Assembly: GCA_001695595.3 (NCBI GenBank)
Contig: MBPM02000088.1
Coordinates: 224,911 to 288,910 of the forward strand
Reading direction: 5' to 3'
Origin: Plasmopara viticola
Taxonomy: Eukaryota > Oomycota > Peronosporomycetes > Peronosporales > Peronosporaceae
Length of the DNA: 64,000 nt
Positions 1 to 12,926 of the stretch are shown one piece after another; the first letter of the stretch is position 1; each line of letters opens with the position of its first letter. Both the position numbers and the translations under genes were made by a program. Under the pieces are notes generated by a model, which worked only from the letters and a program-made list of their open reading frames with translations, did not search any database and was not told where the DNA came from.

Positions 1-3000
1 TCAGTCTTCAGTCTCGGACAAAATTGTCGTGCCACTGCTTCTCGATTGCGCAAGTTGGCATTGTTAGCTGCTAAAGCTGATTCCCTTTGACTGCACTCAA
101 GCAAATGTAATCATTTGCATACAATGCTGGCCACCCGTCGATAACGACCTATATAGACAGACCAAACGAGTCAACTAAGCTCTAGAAGACGTTTTTCGCA
201 ATACTATTAATTTGAGCACTTCTTTTTGACACAGGATGAGCTGGCCTAGATATGAGGAGCACTATATGACGATATTTCAACAGCTTTGGCACTTGCCTCG
301 CCAGAGGCACTTCAATTCGAAAAAGATAACAAGAAAAGACTTTACTCAAGTATCGGTGACACCGCGAGCGAAGCCGTTTACCTTTTCCTACTTCATTCGT
401 TCCCCTACCAGCGGGGCCAGAGGAAGACAGATTAAACGCAATGCCAATGTCAATGCACACGCACAAACAGAGTCTACGTCTGCGTCGGGCAAAATGGACT
501 TTTGTAAAACTTCATTCCAAAAAAGCGGATTTTAACAGACTCAGCTTAAGTCAACAACTTCGTAATATATCGACAAGCCATCGTTTGTTGTGTGCGTGCT
601 GCAAGTGGTCGTGAAATTCAGAGAGCAAACATGGACAAAAAGATTAGCATACAAGTAGCTTTTTCACGCATCGAGTGATCAATGACGGTGGACGCCAACG
701 GGACGAAAAAATCGACCACGGTCCAAGCTGCTATGATCGGGAGATTGATCACATTTGACACTTCGAGTTCAAGGAAGCTCAAAAGAATAGCGATGTTACT
801 TACTATAGAAAAGGAAGACAAGCAGGTTTGCATTCGAAAAAGGGAGCAAAGTGTTCGCCAAAGATATTACTCAACCTGCTGGAAAAGATGTTTCAAAGAT
901 GAAAAGTAAAAAGATGAAGAATAAGAACACGTCGCAGCGCAAGACCGTCAGCAATTGCAACGGACCGTAAACTCTTCTATCTAAGAAGAGTAATCGGGAG
1001 CGCAATATGTGTTCTACAACACTGACGTTAAAGACGTCAACTCTATGGCTCGACTCTTCAAATCGCTGTTCGATCGGATTCAGGATCTGCAGTCACGAAA
1101 ATTGCCAGGATTTCAACGTCTTACCTTGGTTGTAGTCGATCGTTGTGACTATTTAAAATACACATTTTGCATCGACCATTGCCGTTCGTGCCCATGGTTT
1201 CTCATTTCGTTTATCAGTGAACTGCTAGAAATGATAATCAGCTTGTATGCAATAACCATGGTATGTCATTCAAAGAATTTTTTGAATGTGGTGGCCTTGT
1301 GCACTTTATCGATATTTGAATGCTAAGCATAGCGAGATATTTCTACGTCTAGGAGATTAAATGCTTGAGAAACTGCATTATCAGCCTTCTTGCTGACAAG
1401 CAGCTGAAACGCGTGATGGCATTCGAGCTTTCCAAGCAAATTCAACGCTCTAAGTCTTAGGCAGCGCCAGCTCCAATTTTCCGGTAGTTTGGTAATAAGC
1501 CGGAAAATTTAGGGTTTCACCGCTGAAGGGAAGAAATACCGGAACTCTCTTATTATCAAGGGAAAAAAAGTCCATTTAGGAAATAGGGTGAGGTGCACGT
1601 GGCACTCGCACTTTCAACTCGAAATGCCAGGCAAAGTACTAGAAGATAGTAAAACCACCTCACCAGAGTGTTTTGTGCTCTAGGAACACATAGAGAAAAT
1701 GCTGAAAGCAGCATATCTTCTGGCGATGTTCTAAATTCCGGTAACTTTGACGCTATCGTGTCTACAAGTAAGGCAGGCGCAAACCTCAAAAGTGATTTCT
1801 GGCATTAAGGGAGCTGAAGACTTTCCACACTTATCGAACTGATTATGTTCACAGACAGTCATAGGAAACTCTTAGTTTTTGAGCATAGGCAGCAACAATA
1901 AAAGCGGTGATATAAATTTCTTTTTTATAGAAGCACAACCTAGACATGGTTCTTTTTCTAAAAGGCTATAGATGGACCAGAGTCGTACCTTTGATAGACC
2001 CGCTAGCTCGAGGGCAGTCATGAAGAGCCCAAGCGCTTTTAAATCTATAACATTCACTGCTACCGACAAGAGTATATGATCTGCATCTGCTTCGAAAAAA
2101 ACAGACTCATTGGCCTCTCGTCTTGCCTCGCAAAGGTTTAAATGGGTCGTTGGCTGAAGCCGCACCCATAATCTCAAAGGAATGCTGGTTGCCAGCACCT
2201 TACCAAATAATATATTATAATTAGTAATGTGCGTGGTTGGTTCAGATCATGGGATGTCATATATAAGAGCTAAACAGCTTTTGGAGAGAAATAGCAGCAG
2301 TGGACTACTTGTTGTACACGCAAATAAACGGGGATGTAAAATCATTTTTGGGGACTCTGACACCCCAAAACGGTTGTATTCAGTCAACTGAGCTGCCTGA
2401 CGCTCTAGGATAGCAGCGTTATTAGTTCAGCTGGCCAATGTGACAGCCCTTGATTCGAAATGGACCTAGCTGTACAATGTGAGTAATAAGACTGAGCGAA
2501 CATATTTCCAGTATTTGCCGAAAAAATGTACTTTATTTCTCAGGCGTGCGACGGCTAGAAAAGCTCGAAATTTTGATCGGTTTTCGGGGCGGAGCTATAA
2601 TTACTAGTTTTTAAATCCCGCGAAACAAGGCTGTATTAAGTTATTTAATTATCTATGTTGTGCATATCGAGAAAATTCAGAGCAACGACGAGTTTGTGGT
2701 AGCTTTACGAGCTGCCAAGATTACTGAGATTCACTCTAAAATGGACCTATCGACGTTTACAAATCCTTCCTCTACATGTGATGTCGTCCAGCTAGCAGTA
2801 CGACAGCGTTAAAATTGTGCGTAATATTTTCACAAATAAATAATCTAGCGCCATCAACTCCGAGTGAAAAGCTTTGCAGGTAGGGCCGTAGATTTTCAAG
2901 ACACAATAAATAGCACAATCTACGGGAAAGCATTATACATCGCAAGTGCGAGAGATAATACTTTGCACGTGGGCAGCATAAGCTCGCGAGGCACAGTGGG

Positions 3001-5892
3001 TGACGTAGTTCTACAGTTAAACTATTTGGCTCGAGTAATATAGCTTCACAACAAGAGAGCTATGATGCAATACAAACAGGTCCTTGGGTGTCATGGAGGA
3101 ACGCTTTGGATGGCATAAAAACTTAGTTCAGAGGGATACTTGACAATTTAGTTGGTCGTCAAATTCCAGCAGGTGCGCATGTTTTTCAAGAGGTAGCAGA
3201 GAACCTCAAAGTATAAATAAATTATAATTTTTGATTAATAACTAATATCCATTTATTCACTATATTTTACTAAATAACTCAAAGCTACTAAATTCTGAAC
3301 TGACGAAAAGCCGATTTTTTTAAAGTTGTGCTTCTCAATATGTGACCAATATGAATAAATTGTACGCTCGAGACAAAGATACTAAAAGCAGCCTCATCTT
3401 ACGTATTTGACTGGTTGGAGAATCCAAAAGGGCCTCAAGTTGTGTATAAGTTTGATTATTGGAAAGCTAAGATATGGGTCCACATACCCACCAGCAGAAC
3501 TCCCACCAGATAAAAGAATGAGACACGAACATATTTGCCATGCGAAGAGAGCAATTCCTTGAGAGAAGTGTGACCTTATCGACAACCTTTTAGCCAAAAG
3601 AATTAGAATGGCATAAAGTGAAGCCAACACTTTGCAGACTTTCAGCGCTCAAATCTAAACTGAAAATTGCAACTCGTTTGTTTTTACATTGAAGATATCA
3701 GCACAAGGGTGTTTGGACGTTTTAAACTCTACGAAAGCACGTGATACACAAAGTTCAATCCAGTATGTCGAATATACCTCGCACAACACTGCGTACACTT
3801 ATTGGCATGTTACAGGGAGAGCATTGCTGTCGAGCTCTTCGATACGCTTGACCGTCTGGTCGCACACTTGCTTGAACCTGTATGCTTTCGCCCGCACATG
3901 CTCTAAAGATATTTGGCCTCGAATAACTTCAGTCGGTTTTGAAGGTCTTAAATAAAAGCAGCAGATGTCGTCGTTCGCGAATCATTCTTGTTGGGGCTAC
4001 CGCTCTAAATTCTGGCTAGTGAGGGGGTTGTTAAGTAGTTGTTTCACATCCTGACATCAGGCTTAATGGTATACCGCGAGATTGTCGCTTCCGTTTAATT
4101 TAGCCGCATCCACAGCAATGACGACATTAGTCATACAGCTCAATCACGCTTTTACTTTAGTTCTGTGTCTCTCAGCATCAGCTAGTCCTTGACTGGTATT
4201 TGAGATCAATCGAGTATCTACTCAATAAAATATGAATAAAGTAGCTCACATGCGCCAATGAAGTAATTTCACATTACGGCGGCTGACTTGGCGACCACGA
4301 CACACGGTGTGAACAAAGAAAGTTATTCTGCACGGCTTGCGCCATGCATTGAATGACACGGTGAGTTTCTGTCATTACGGGAAAAAATTACGCGGACGAG
4401 TAAAATGAGCTCGGCGCCGAGAGACAATGAAGAAAAGACGAAGTAGATACTACGAAGGAAGGGTCAAGCAGGGATTTCTGGCACGCAATTTCGTCGAGTG
4501 GAAGCTCTTTAAATTCGATTCAACAAACAACAAGAGGATTTTGCGGACGATATAGTTTTAGACTCGGGACTAGGAGAAGGAAAGTATGACAGCCAACCAG
4601 AAGCTTCTACTTCAAGAAAAGTTGATACAAACAAGACGCGAAAAACACGTACGCGCTATTGGCATGATTGACAATGATGTTCGCATCTAGAGGGGTGATT
4701 TCTCGATATGACAAGGCACAAAACTCGAGCTCAACTCGAGACAAATAAAGTAGAAAAGGCGTCATAGAGCAATAACATCTTAAGCACTACCAATCTGACC
4801 AATGGCTGTTGTGACATTTGCTAACGGTAGCCGGAGATTTGGCTTAGTGCTATGGGAGTGGTTCGTGATGAATGATGCGTCTGTCACGTTTGATTGATTT
4901 ACTCTCCATGTGACTAGCCATTTCCACCACTTTAAATCGAATTGATCTACGACATTTTCGTACCAATGACGTTCTTGGTGCATTTGGTAATACCTACAGC
5001 ACCTCAGGCAAAAGACTTTTAAATTGGGTGCAAGAGCTGTCTTAATTAAAGTGTATCAACTTCTTTTTTCCAATACTGGGTTGCTGACCTGTGTGAACAC
5101 ACGCTAGTGCCAAGCCTTTTATATGTGCATGATCAGCACTAAAAAGTCTAAGTGAACTGCGTTAAAACATTGGGCTGAAAATTTTGTATGCACAAGTACA
5201 CAAAGCTTTAAGAATTATCCGACCGTCATTATCCATATTACAGAAAAAGCCACATGATCGCTCGGTATGAGCACTTGATGCCAAGCAGAAACATCCGACA
5301 AAATGCCAATTTTTTTGCTTCTAGACTTTCTTTAAAGCTTTACATGTCGCATGTAAAGTAGGCGACTTTACTAACGGCTACCAGCGTCGAGGATTAAGAT
5401 CGTATTATGAGCTATTAGCCACGACAGATGAATTCGCCACAATGTTGCTCGTTGACATGTTGGTATGTTAATCTAGTTTCTCGGCGAAAGGTCTTATTCA
5501 ATTCACGCTGATCGCGAGTCACTACGTATCACGTCAAAAGTCTTCACATGTCTAAGCGCATGCATGAGTAGCTTATCTTCTCCTTTGAGTACAATATGCA
5601 TATTATTACGAGCTGAGGACAGGACAACATTCTATCTGATTTTCGTTTGCGACGATTGCACCATAATATGTGGCGTTATAAAAAGCGATGGAAATTGATG
5701 ATGCGCACTTTGTTGCTATTAAAAGGTGAGTCAGACAAGCGCATCGTCGGTACTGCTTCTGCATGATACAGCATACTGAGCAATCACAATTTGCGACAAG
5801 GCTCTTTTTACTTGCGTAAATTTAATGATACTGAACAAGAAATCCTGAAGTGAAAGTTTCATAAGCAACTTCGCCTCTGCTAGCTCGACGGC
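1..5892. other. gene-poor region, no gene recognised
   Basis: Both strands hold only short ORFs (about 110 codons at most) with no family motif, no plausible exon chain and no consistent reading direction. The longest examples are a 105-codon frame at 1009-1326 (+) and a 108-codon frame at 1872-2198 (-); both look like chance or heavily decayed sequence. I found no tRNA, rRNA, tandem repeat or intact transposon. Old transposon debris is likely given the rest of the window, but I cannot assign it to a family. Confidence 0.5.
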
Positions 5893-5956
5893 ACTATTTA
5901 TAAAAGTCCTTATCCGCGCATTATATGATGCGCGGATAAGGACTTTGATAAATAGT
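5893..5956. repeat. 64-bp near-perfect palindrome (hairpin)
   Basis: The left arm begins actatttataaaagtcc and continues through tatccgcgcat to 5921. The right arm, 5928-5956, is its reverse complement. The arms are about 29 bp with one mismatch (5902 against 5947), and only the short ttatatga segment separates them. A single strand would fold into a long stable stem. There is no surrounding ORF. It could be a tiny snap-back element, a MITE remnant or the scar of inverted-repeat formation. I did not find an unambiguous target-site duplication at its edges. Confidence 0.85.
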
Positions 5957-8900
5957 CATCACAGGCCAGTCCGTGCTGATTTGGACCGCGATAGGACGAT
6001 GATAGAAACATCGCGCAATTTTGTCAAAACTCGACTATAACCGGGCTCATACGTGAGCCCTCTCCAGGAGATAATTTACCGTGTGTACTCATCGAACACA
6101 TTGCAAACGCCCCTGAGAATTCTTCATCTGGGTGCTCAAGCCCAGATTTATGATTTTCGAGCGTTTTTAGGCCAAGCAGAAAGACGTAATTGTAATCAAA
6201 TTGAGCAAAGTGTTTCTTTTTAAACCCAGTCACAGATTAAACCGCGGAGTTTCCATCGTAGACAGGACACGTTCCCGTTCATAAGCCCTGGGTCGTGCGT
6301 AGCCAATAGACACAAGGGGTAAAAATCGCCATGATGGTTGCCTTTTTGTGGGCGGGGCAACAGAAAGTGGCTCTGATCGTCTCGAAAGTTAGTTAACGAA
6401 CATGCAAATGCGCATCTACGAGCAATGTATAAAGAAGTACGGCATCTCCGCTTTGGGCAATCTTGAGTTATGGTTGCCGCAAGTGTTTTTGCTGATTAAC
6501 CTTGGTTTGACGCTCGCTTAAATTTTTTGCAGTTTACCAGTGTAGAAAAAGAAACAATTAGATCTTGCATAAGTGCTCGGAAATTTTCAACCAGATATTA
6601 ATTATGAACTCTACTCAGTAAAGATATCAAACGCAGTCTTATTACTGTGCTGCGCATGGGGGTAATTCAAATCATGGTGCTTTACTCGAAATCCTCTTCA
6701 GAGGTAGTGAAGTTAAAGTCATAAGCTGAGCTCTACTTTTAGGCGACACGATTAAAGAAATTTGGCAAATTTAGAGGTTTGGCGGCGCGATTATCATAAG
6801 TTTCAGGCAGACGGTAGATGTCCGAGCTACTGGACATCGTACTGATCTTTCATGTCTGGTAATGCCCGCCATCAGTTGGTAATCCGTAGCCTATTAGCCA
6901 CATGTGGGTATGTTGTATTTTGCCCCGTACCCGCGATAAAAAATAGCTCATTCAGCGCTATGTCAACACACGCGAAATGTCCTGGCTTGACATTATCTTG
7001 AAGTCTTTCGTCAAAACACAAATGTACTTTAAGCTAATGAACATGATAAAGTTTATCCAATAGGGTGAGAAAGTCCGGATGCTTGCTCAGCCCAAAATGT
7101 TCGGAACGAAAAAAAAAATTCTGTACGGCGACAAGATACTCTTACCTCGATAATTTTACAAAGCCAAGTGCAACAAAAAAACGGTTTGAATCAGTACTTA
7201 GACACGCGCCTAGATGCTGTGGAACCGCGCTGGACCAATAGCTGTCTTTAGATTTGGTTTTGTTCGTAAGTACAGCATGAATTGTGACCTTCAAAGATTC
7301 TTCGCGGCACACAAAGCAAATGAGCATACTAGTTGAGACATTGCCTGTATCGGCTAAGCAACACTAATCTTTAAGTCTCTTCTTTCTGTCTAAAATGCCT
7401 TTTTGAGAGTAATCGGACTCATTAGGGTCTGGTGATTTGCGTCAGTACTCACATGAAATGACATTTTGACACTAAAATTGGCATTTGAATACTTAGATCG
7501 CCTTGGCCATGTACCAAGGCGTTGTCGTCTCTGACTTCATTTATTTTGTACTGGTCCATAGCGCTAGTTATTGCTAGCACGGGCTTCTCGGTCAAGCCTC
7601 AACCACTGGAAATCACCGTGGACTTTTTTGTCGTGTAGGGTTAGCCATTTTGCATTTTCTCTAAGTCTGTTGACCAGTCATGCACCTTTTGGGTTCCACA
7701 TGCATCAGATGAGTTCCTTTTTTATTACTATTCCCAAAAGGCGGTGAGCCAGGCAAATATTGGGCGCTTGTGGCGCTTTTAATTGACTTCACCTGGTTGG
7801 GTGGAAAGAGCCTTTTTCCTGTCAGGGAGGAGCCGACCGCTATTTCAAACCCTACTAGCCCGAGCGGATTTTAAGTAGGTGGGCCTAATTTAACTCATTG
7901 CCGCAGTCTAAGGCTTGTTGTAAAAGCAGTGTGAGAAAACAACCTTTTTTTGGAACAGGTATGGCCATTGCAAGATGACTCAGCTAATTGAATGGGTAAT
8001 TTAATGCCATAACTCGGATCTGAGAGCAAATTAATTCGACCAGAAGTCACCGTGCGGAAAGTTAATCTACAGAAATCGGTTGCGATCACTATGGTATCCA
8101 TAGTGATTGCATACCAAATTCTTGATCTGAGCTGATTCCAATATGGACAATTAGTTGTTCAAACTTTTAGTTATTTATCCGATCTTTGGTGTAGACAACA
8201 GAGACATGCGAGGTGAGGTCCATGTCAAGTATGACTCTATGATGCGCTACAATGCTCAATTAACTTCAAAATGCTCATGTTGATTAGAGGATGATCAGAA
8301 TGTTTTGCCATCTTAAATACAATCGGTGATCGATATAGCATTCGTTTTATGAGGGAGATTGTAGGATAAACTGTTACAAGAAACTGAAAAGGCATAATTT
8401 ACTCTGCTTTCGCATCAAAAAGTGGACATCTAAGTCTTAAATGCGTTGTGGCGCGAGATAGTTTGGGCCTAAACATACTTTAAGTTTCTTTCGCCTCTTG
8501 TATTGCCAATTTTTTAGCGCTTACTGCTTATCGGTGGGATTTTCTCTGCGCTAACTTTATCAACTATCTTACGATTGGGAGCACCAAGCTTAGAAAACAT
8601 TTGCAAGTGCAGACCAAATCGAGGGATTAGGTCTACTCAGATCACCAGCCGGTAAATTTAACAAGCGATACCTATGCAGTGTCACATCTAATAAGATCGA
8701 CACGAACCCCACGACAAATTGAAAAGCTTAGCCATTCCGCCTGCCTTACACAAAGCGAGCAGTTTGATCATGGAAAGATTTGTGTTTGGTGCGATATGAG
8801 TGAAATTCTATCAAAAATGTAGAGGAGCTGAAGAACCACATTGATGCGAGTAGCGGAAGCTCGAGCTACTCAAGGTTCTACCGTGATCCTTGTGATGTAA

Positions 8901-11900
8901 AATCAAGGAGAAAGACGCCTTTACTGGGTCCTTGCGATCCAAAAACAAGGAGCATAATTTCTGATTGCTTTCGCGATTTTTGATGATTGATCGGACCATT
9001 AATTTTCCGCTATCGACTAATTCAAATAATGCACTCAACGCGACTTGTTGCATTTGCTATCACCGATTGTTGGGTAGTTATAGACGTATGCGACTGCTCC
9101 TTGTGTAATCCAAGCATATGTATCGCTTATTTATGAAAGTATTGCACTAATAGTTCGTATACAGTGTTTTGTGTTGATCTTACTATGACTGGGCACACAA
9201 CATCGCATATCTTTTTACAAGAATGACATGGCTATTACGTTTGATGTCGGAGTTTCACCAAAGCCTTCGTTTGTCTTTGCTTAATGTTTGTGCTGTAAAT
9301 TTCAAACATGCTACTTTCATGTTTGAATGTGAGCGTCGAGAACTGCGAAAAGTACTGTGTGTCGTGGTCGTCAGATATTTTGTCGCGGGCACTTTATCAC
9401 AGAAGTTGTCTTCGCTGCTTGGTGTAGTCCTCAAACATGCTCATATTGCAACTCTCACTCCTCAGCTTTTTTTAAGACATTCGCTATACGACAGTGGATG
9501 TAATGACCTCTTATCTTACACAGGAGTTAAAATATTAGATTAGTGTATATCTACGTTAGAGAGGCATACTTCAGGATAAAAATGGTATGTTGTGTTTAAT
9601 TTCTAGGTGGACTAATTCTAACATTAGCCATTCACGATTCAAATCTAGTTTGGGAGGTTCATAGTGGGCGATCATTTAATTCCGATTGCAAAATTAATAG
9701 AGAGATTTACATTTGCGACGGACTAAAAATGCTTGATCTTGATTTCTTAATTGTCTGTGACTGAAGCACTTCCTCATACTCAGTGGACAATAAGTGTATT
9801 TGCACAGTGGTAGCCATCGCAACCTTTTCTATATCCTGTAAGAATTTCGCTCTAAAATTGTCGAGCTGGTAGTCATTGAGCAATCTGGCATTAAAAGCTC
9901 TTGTTTTTGCTGTATGACGGCGTAGAAAAAAACATGTTTGATGAAATTTATGTCAAACAAATAGCATTTGAATTAGTCCGGGTCACTTACATGGGCAACT
10001 AGTCTGGCGGTCTGTATCCTTTCTGTTTAATGCTCTTGATGAGATTCAAATGGGGTGGGTGTACGGGAACGTTTTGTAAATTATTCCATGACTAGTTTGC
10101 AGGGCAGAATGTCAGACTTATGAAGGATCATAAATTTCCGGAAAGCACACAGCTTTCTCAGTAAAGTGAGCCTCTTTTGTCGTAGACTCTCAGCGATGAT
10201 TTTATCGATATGTTGCTAGTTTTGGCATTGCCATAGCAACAGCACCAAAATGCTTAAAAACTAGAAAGTGCAAGCTTCCCTGGAGTGAATTGGCAAGTAC
10301 TTAGTTCCTTTCGTCCAATCAAATGTGATGCTATGAGCATGTAGGTCTCTACATAGTTTAGCGTCTGTTTTAACCGATTTCAACTCGATCAAGAGTCCAG
10401 AATATCCATATCGCCATCGCCCAGTGACTAATCGAGACACCGTCGACCAATACAGTATTCTCCTACACCAGACGTCCAGGATGGCCATGAAGTGGTACAT
10501 CGGCAAGCTTGTCATTCATTCTTCGAACTGCTCTACGCCGGATGTGGTACACATATACTTTCACCATGTTTTTGATCCACCTGAAGACGAGTCGCCCTCG
10601 CAGGCTGAGGGTTTGCGTACAAGTAGCACAAACTGTTGATTAGCAACTAAGCTCAATAGTTTATTTCTACAAACTCAACAGGCATGGCCTCGAATATCCG
10701 CGTCTTTAACTTCACCATGCAAAAAAGCATGCCTCGGTAATATCTCGCTTGAAAAAACACTTTGCTGGAAGAGGCTTTAGCTTTCTCGCTTTGCGACGAC
10801 TACGCTGTGACATGCACGTAAACCAAAGTTTTGGCATCAGGCAGCCATTCAATTAAGCCAGAACCCACGAAGATTTATTCTGTTTCTGCTTCAGGCACCT
10901 AGTACAAAAACAATATACCCTGGTCGACGCGGTGGTCGTGTTTAACCCGGTCAAGGTTGTAAACAGATTGAAGTGCACCAGCGCTTAAGCTAGCTCAGAC
11001 GATAAGCATCTGAGCATTTCCGGACGGCTTGAGCAAATATAGGACATAGAAGCGAGATATCATGTGGACTGATTTTGGGAAATTAAGTTCTTATTGGAAG
11101 TCCAAATAATATTATTAAGGTAAACTCAATTGGCTTCCCTTCAAAAGGTGACTTGAGAAAAATTATCTAACTCCTGCATGCCAGTCACTTGAAGCAACAT
11201 TTTTACTTTGGTAAGGAAGTGTATCACGACAAATGCGACTAAATGTCAGGGCTGTTTTGTAAGCAGCCATGAAGTACAAGCACAACAGAAGAATATTAAA
11301 ATCATTTGTGCTTGACCTACGTCACGATCCCAAAGGATTGAAGGAAGCATTTAGACCTCGCCAGCCAAATGCACCGATATTGTGCTGGCCACGCGTGCCT
11401 CGCAAAATTTTTGCCCGATCTGTTGAAAATGGTACCAATGAGTTTAGCACCAGGATGCTTTCTATAGTCTCAAAGAAAACCTATAGCAGACGTGCGACAA
11501 AGTGTTGACGACGCTTCCGACCGTACCATTGGCCTTGCCCTATTCAATGCAATGAAACCAGCTATGAGCAAGTCCTCTAACTCAAATATAGTCTGCGACG
11601 GGCTGCCGATCGGACGTACATCATGGAAAAGTGGCTCTTGCCATAAAGTATGCACTTATATGTTTCGAGGCCGTAGGGAGCTTAAAAGATCACAGGTCTA
11701 TCTAGACGGCAATAAGTACGCGCTACTTGCCAATCAGAATATCGAGATGGCTGTCGTTATTCGCAAAATATAGTTTCCGCGCTGTATTTTACTTCCACGC
11801 TAGATAAACCTTCGCCAGCTCGATGTAATTGCCTTTGCATTTTGCGCAAGCCGGACTTTATACTTAATATCGATCGCAAACCCCATGTACCTGATTTGCA

Positions 11901-12877
11901 TCATTAATGTGATTGTTTATACGCAGGTCGTTTCGTCGTCCCACAGATCAGATTGTTGTTCCACACCAGATCGGGTAAATGTCGGGGTCAAGCTCATACT
12001 TGAATCAGCTTAGATTAAGAGTGTGACCGGGCTTGATATGGGTACGATAGGAGCTACTCCTAATCTCCGTAAATTGCGTGTACCTTTTATCTTGCCGATC
12101 TGCTTTTGCTTTAAGCTATGTTGCTTAACAATTTCACCGCCTTTACACCAACCTGTAATATTGGCATTCAGAAACTTGATCACTACACACGAGACAATTG
12201 TAATATCAGCCCAAACACCATCATCGAGCGAAATGGTCTATGCTGATTGCCTTAATAGGCCTGGATCGATATGATCCCCCTTAACCATCGACTTGATCTT
12301 GTATGAACTGGCATCGTGCACTAGATAAGCTGATATACAAATTAAGTGCACTGAACGTAAGCAGCAGTTTGTCTGCATCTTTTAATTGGAATGACAGGCT
12401 CCCGATAGAGTGGGCGGACACCAATATCACGTGAGAGAATTCTCGCGTTACGTCATGACCAAAGAAATACCACTTCGAGAGCTCCCAGAAGATTGAGCGT
12501 CCACTTTGGCGAGACTTCCCTGGTGTTGTGTACGCTTTTAAATTGGCATCTTTGACAAGACTGTGCTTCCCACCGCAAGAATGGGATACGCAAAGGCCAT
12601 AAAAAGAAGTGTCTGGTAACTCATGCGGCCACAATGTTCCCGAATTAGCGATTTTGCGAACCATAGGTCACAAGATAGCCGTCTACTGGTAGCTGATGAC
12701 AAGTCTTTAGTCGAGCAAACATTTACCCAAGGAACCAATTATCTCGTACATCGCTGATGCCAGTGTTCTTTATTAGCAATTAAATTGTTTTTCGAAGACA
12801 AAGTGCGCTTATATTGGAGTGCCGCATATACCTGAGCACGGTAAGAATGACTCGTGTCTTGAAAGGGCTATTCGTAA
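5957..12877. other. gene-poor region, no gene recognised
   Basis: Short ORFs only, at most about 106 codons (9223-9543, +), with frequent stops in all frames. No exon chain with oomycete-type splice sites and no recognisable transposase, reverse transcriptase or integrase motif could be supported. Two neighbouring frames at 11269-11508 and 11492-11773 (+) overlap in different phases and match nothing I recognise. Confidence 0.5.
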
Positions 12878-12926
12878 CAGACCCTAATGATGACTATGTG
12901 CGGCCAGTTGGTTGTATTAGGGTCTG
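12878..12926. repeat. 11-bp inverted repeat with 27-nt loop
   Basis: The sequence cagaccctaat at 12878-12888 is exactly reverse-complemented by attagggtctg at 12916-12926. It lies in non-coding sequence. It may be part of an old element or a chance stem; nothing nearby assigns a role. Confidence 0.6.

Noticed and set aside
10424..10639. Possible piggyBac transposase fragment (VDQYSILLHQTSRMAMKWY)
   Set aside because: A loose resemblance to the VDxxDQ…KKW region only, with no supporting flanking motif; too weak to call.
12281..12738. 127- and 66-codon minus-strand ORFs as an integrase or Copia fragment
   Set aside because: A CQRCQ-like pair of cysteines appears in one frame, but no adjacent catalytic motif could be found.
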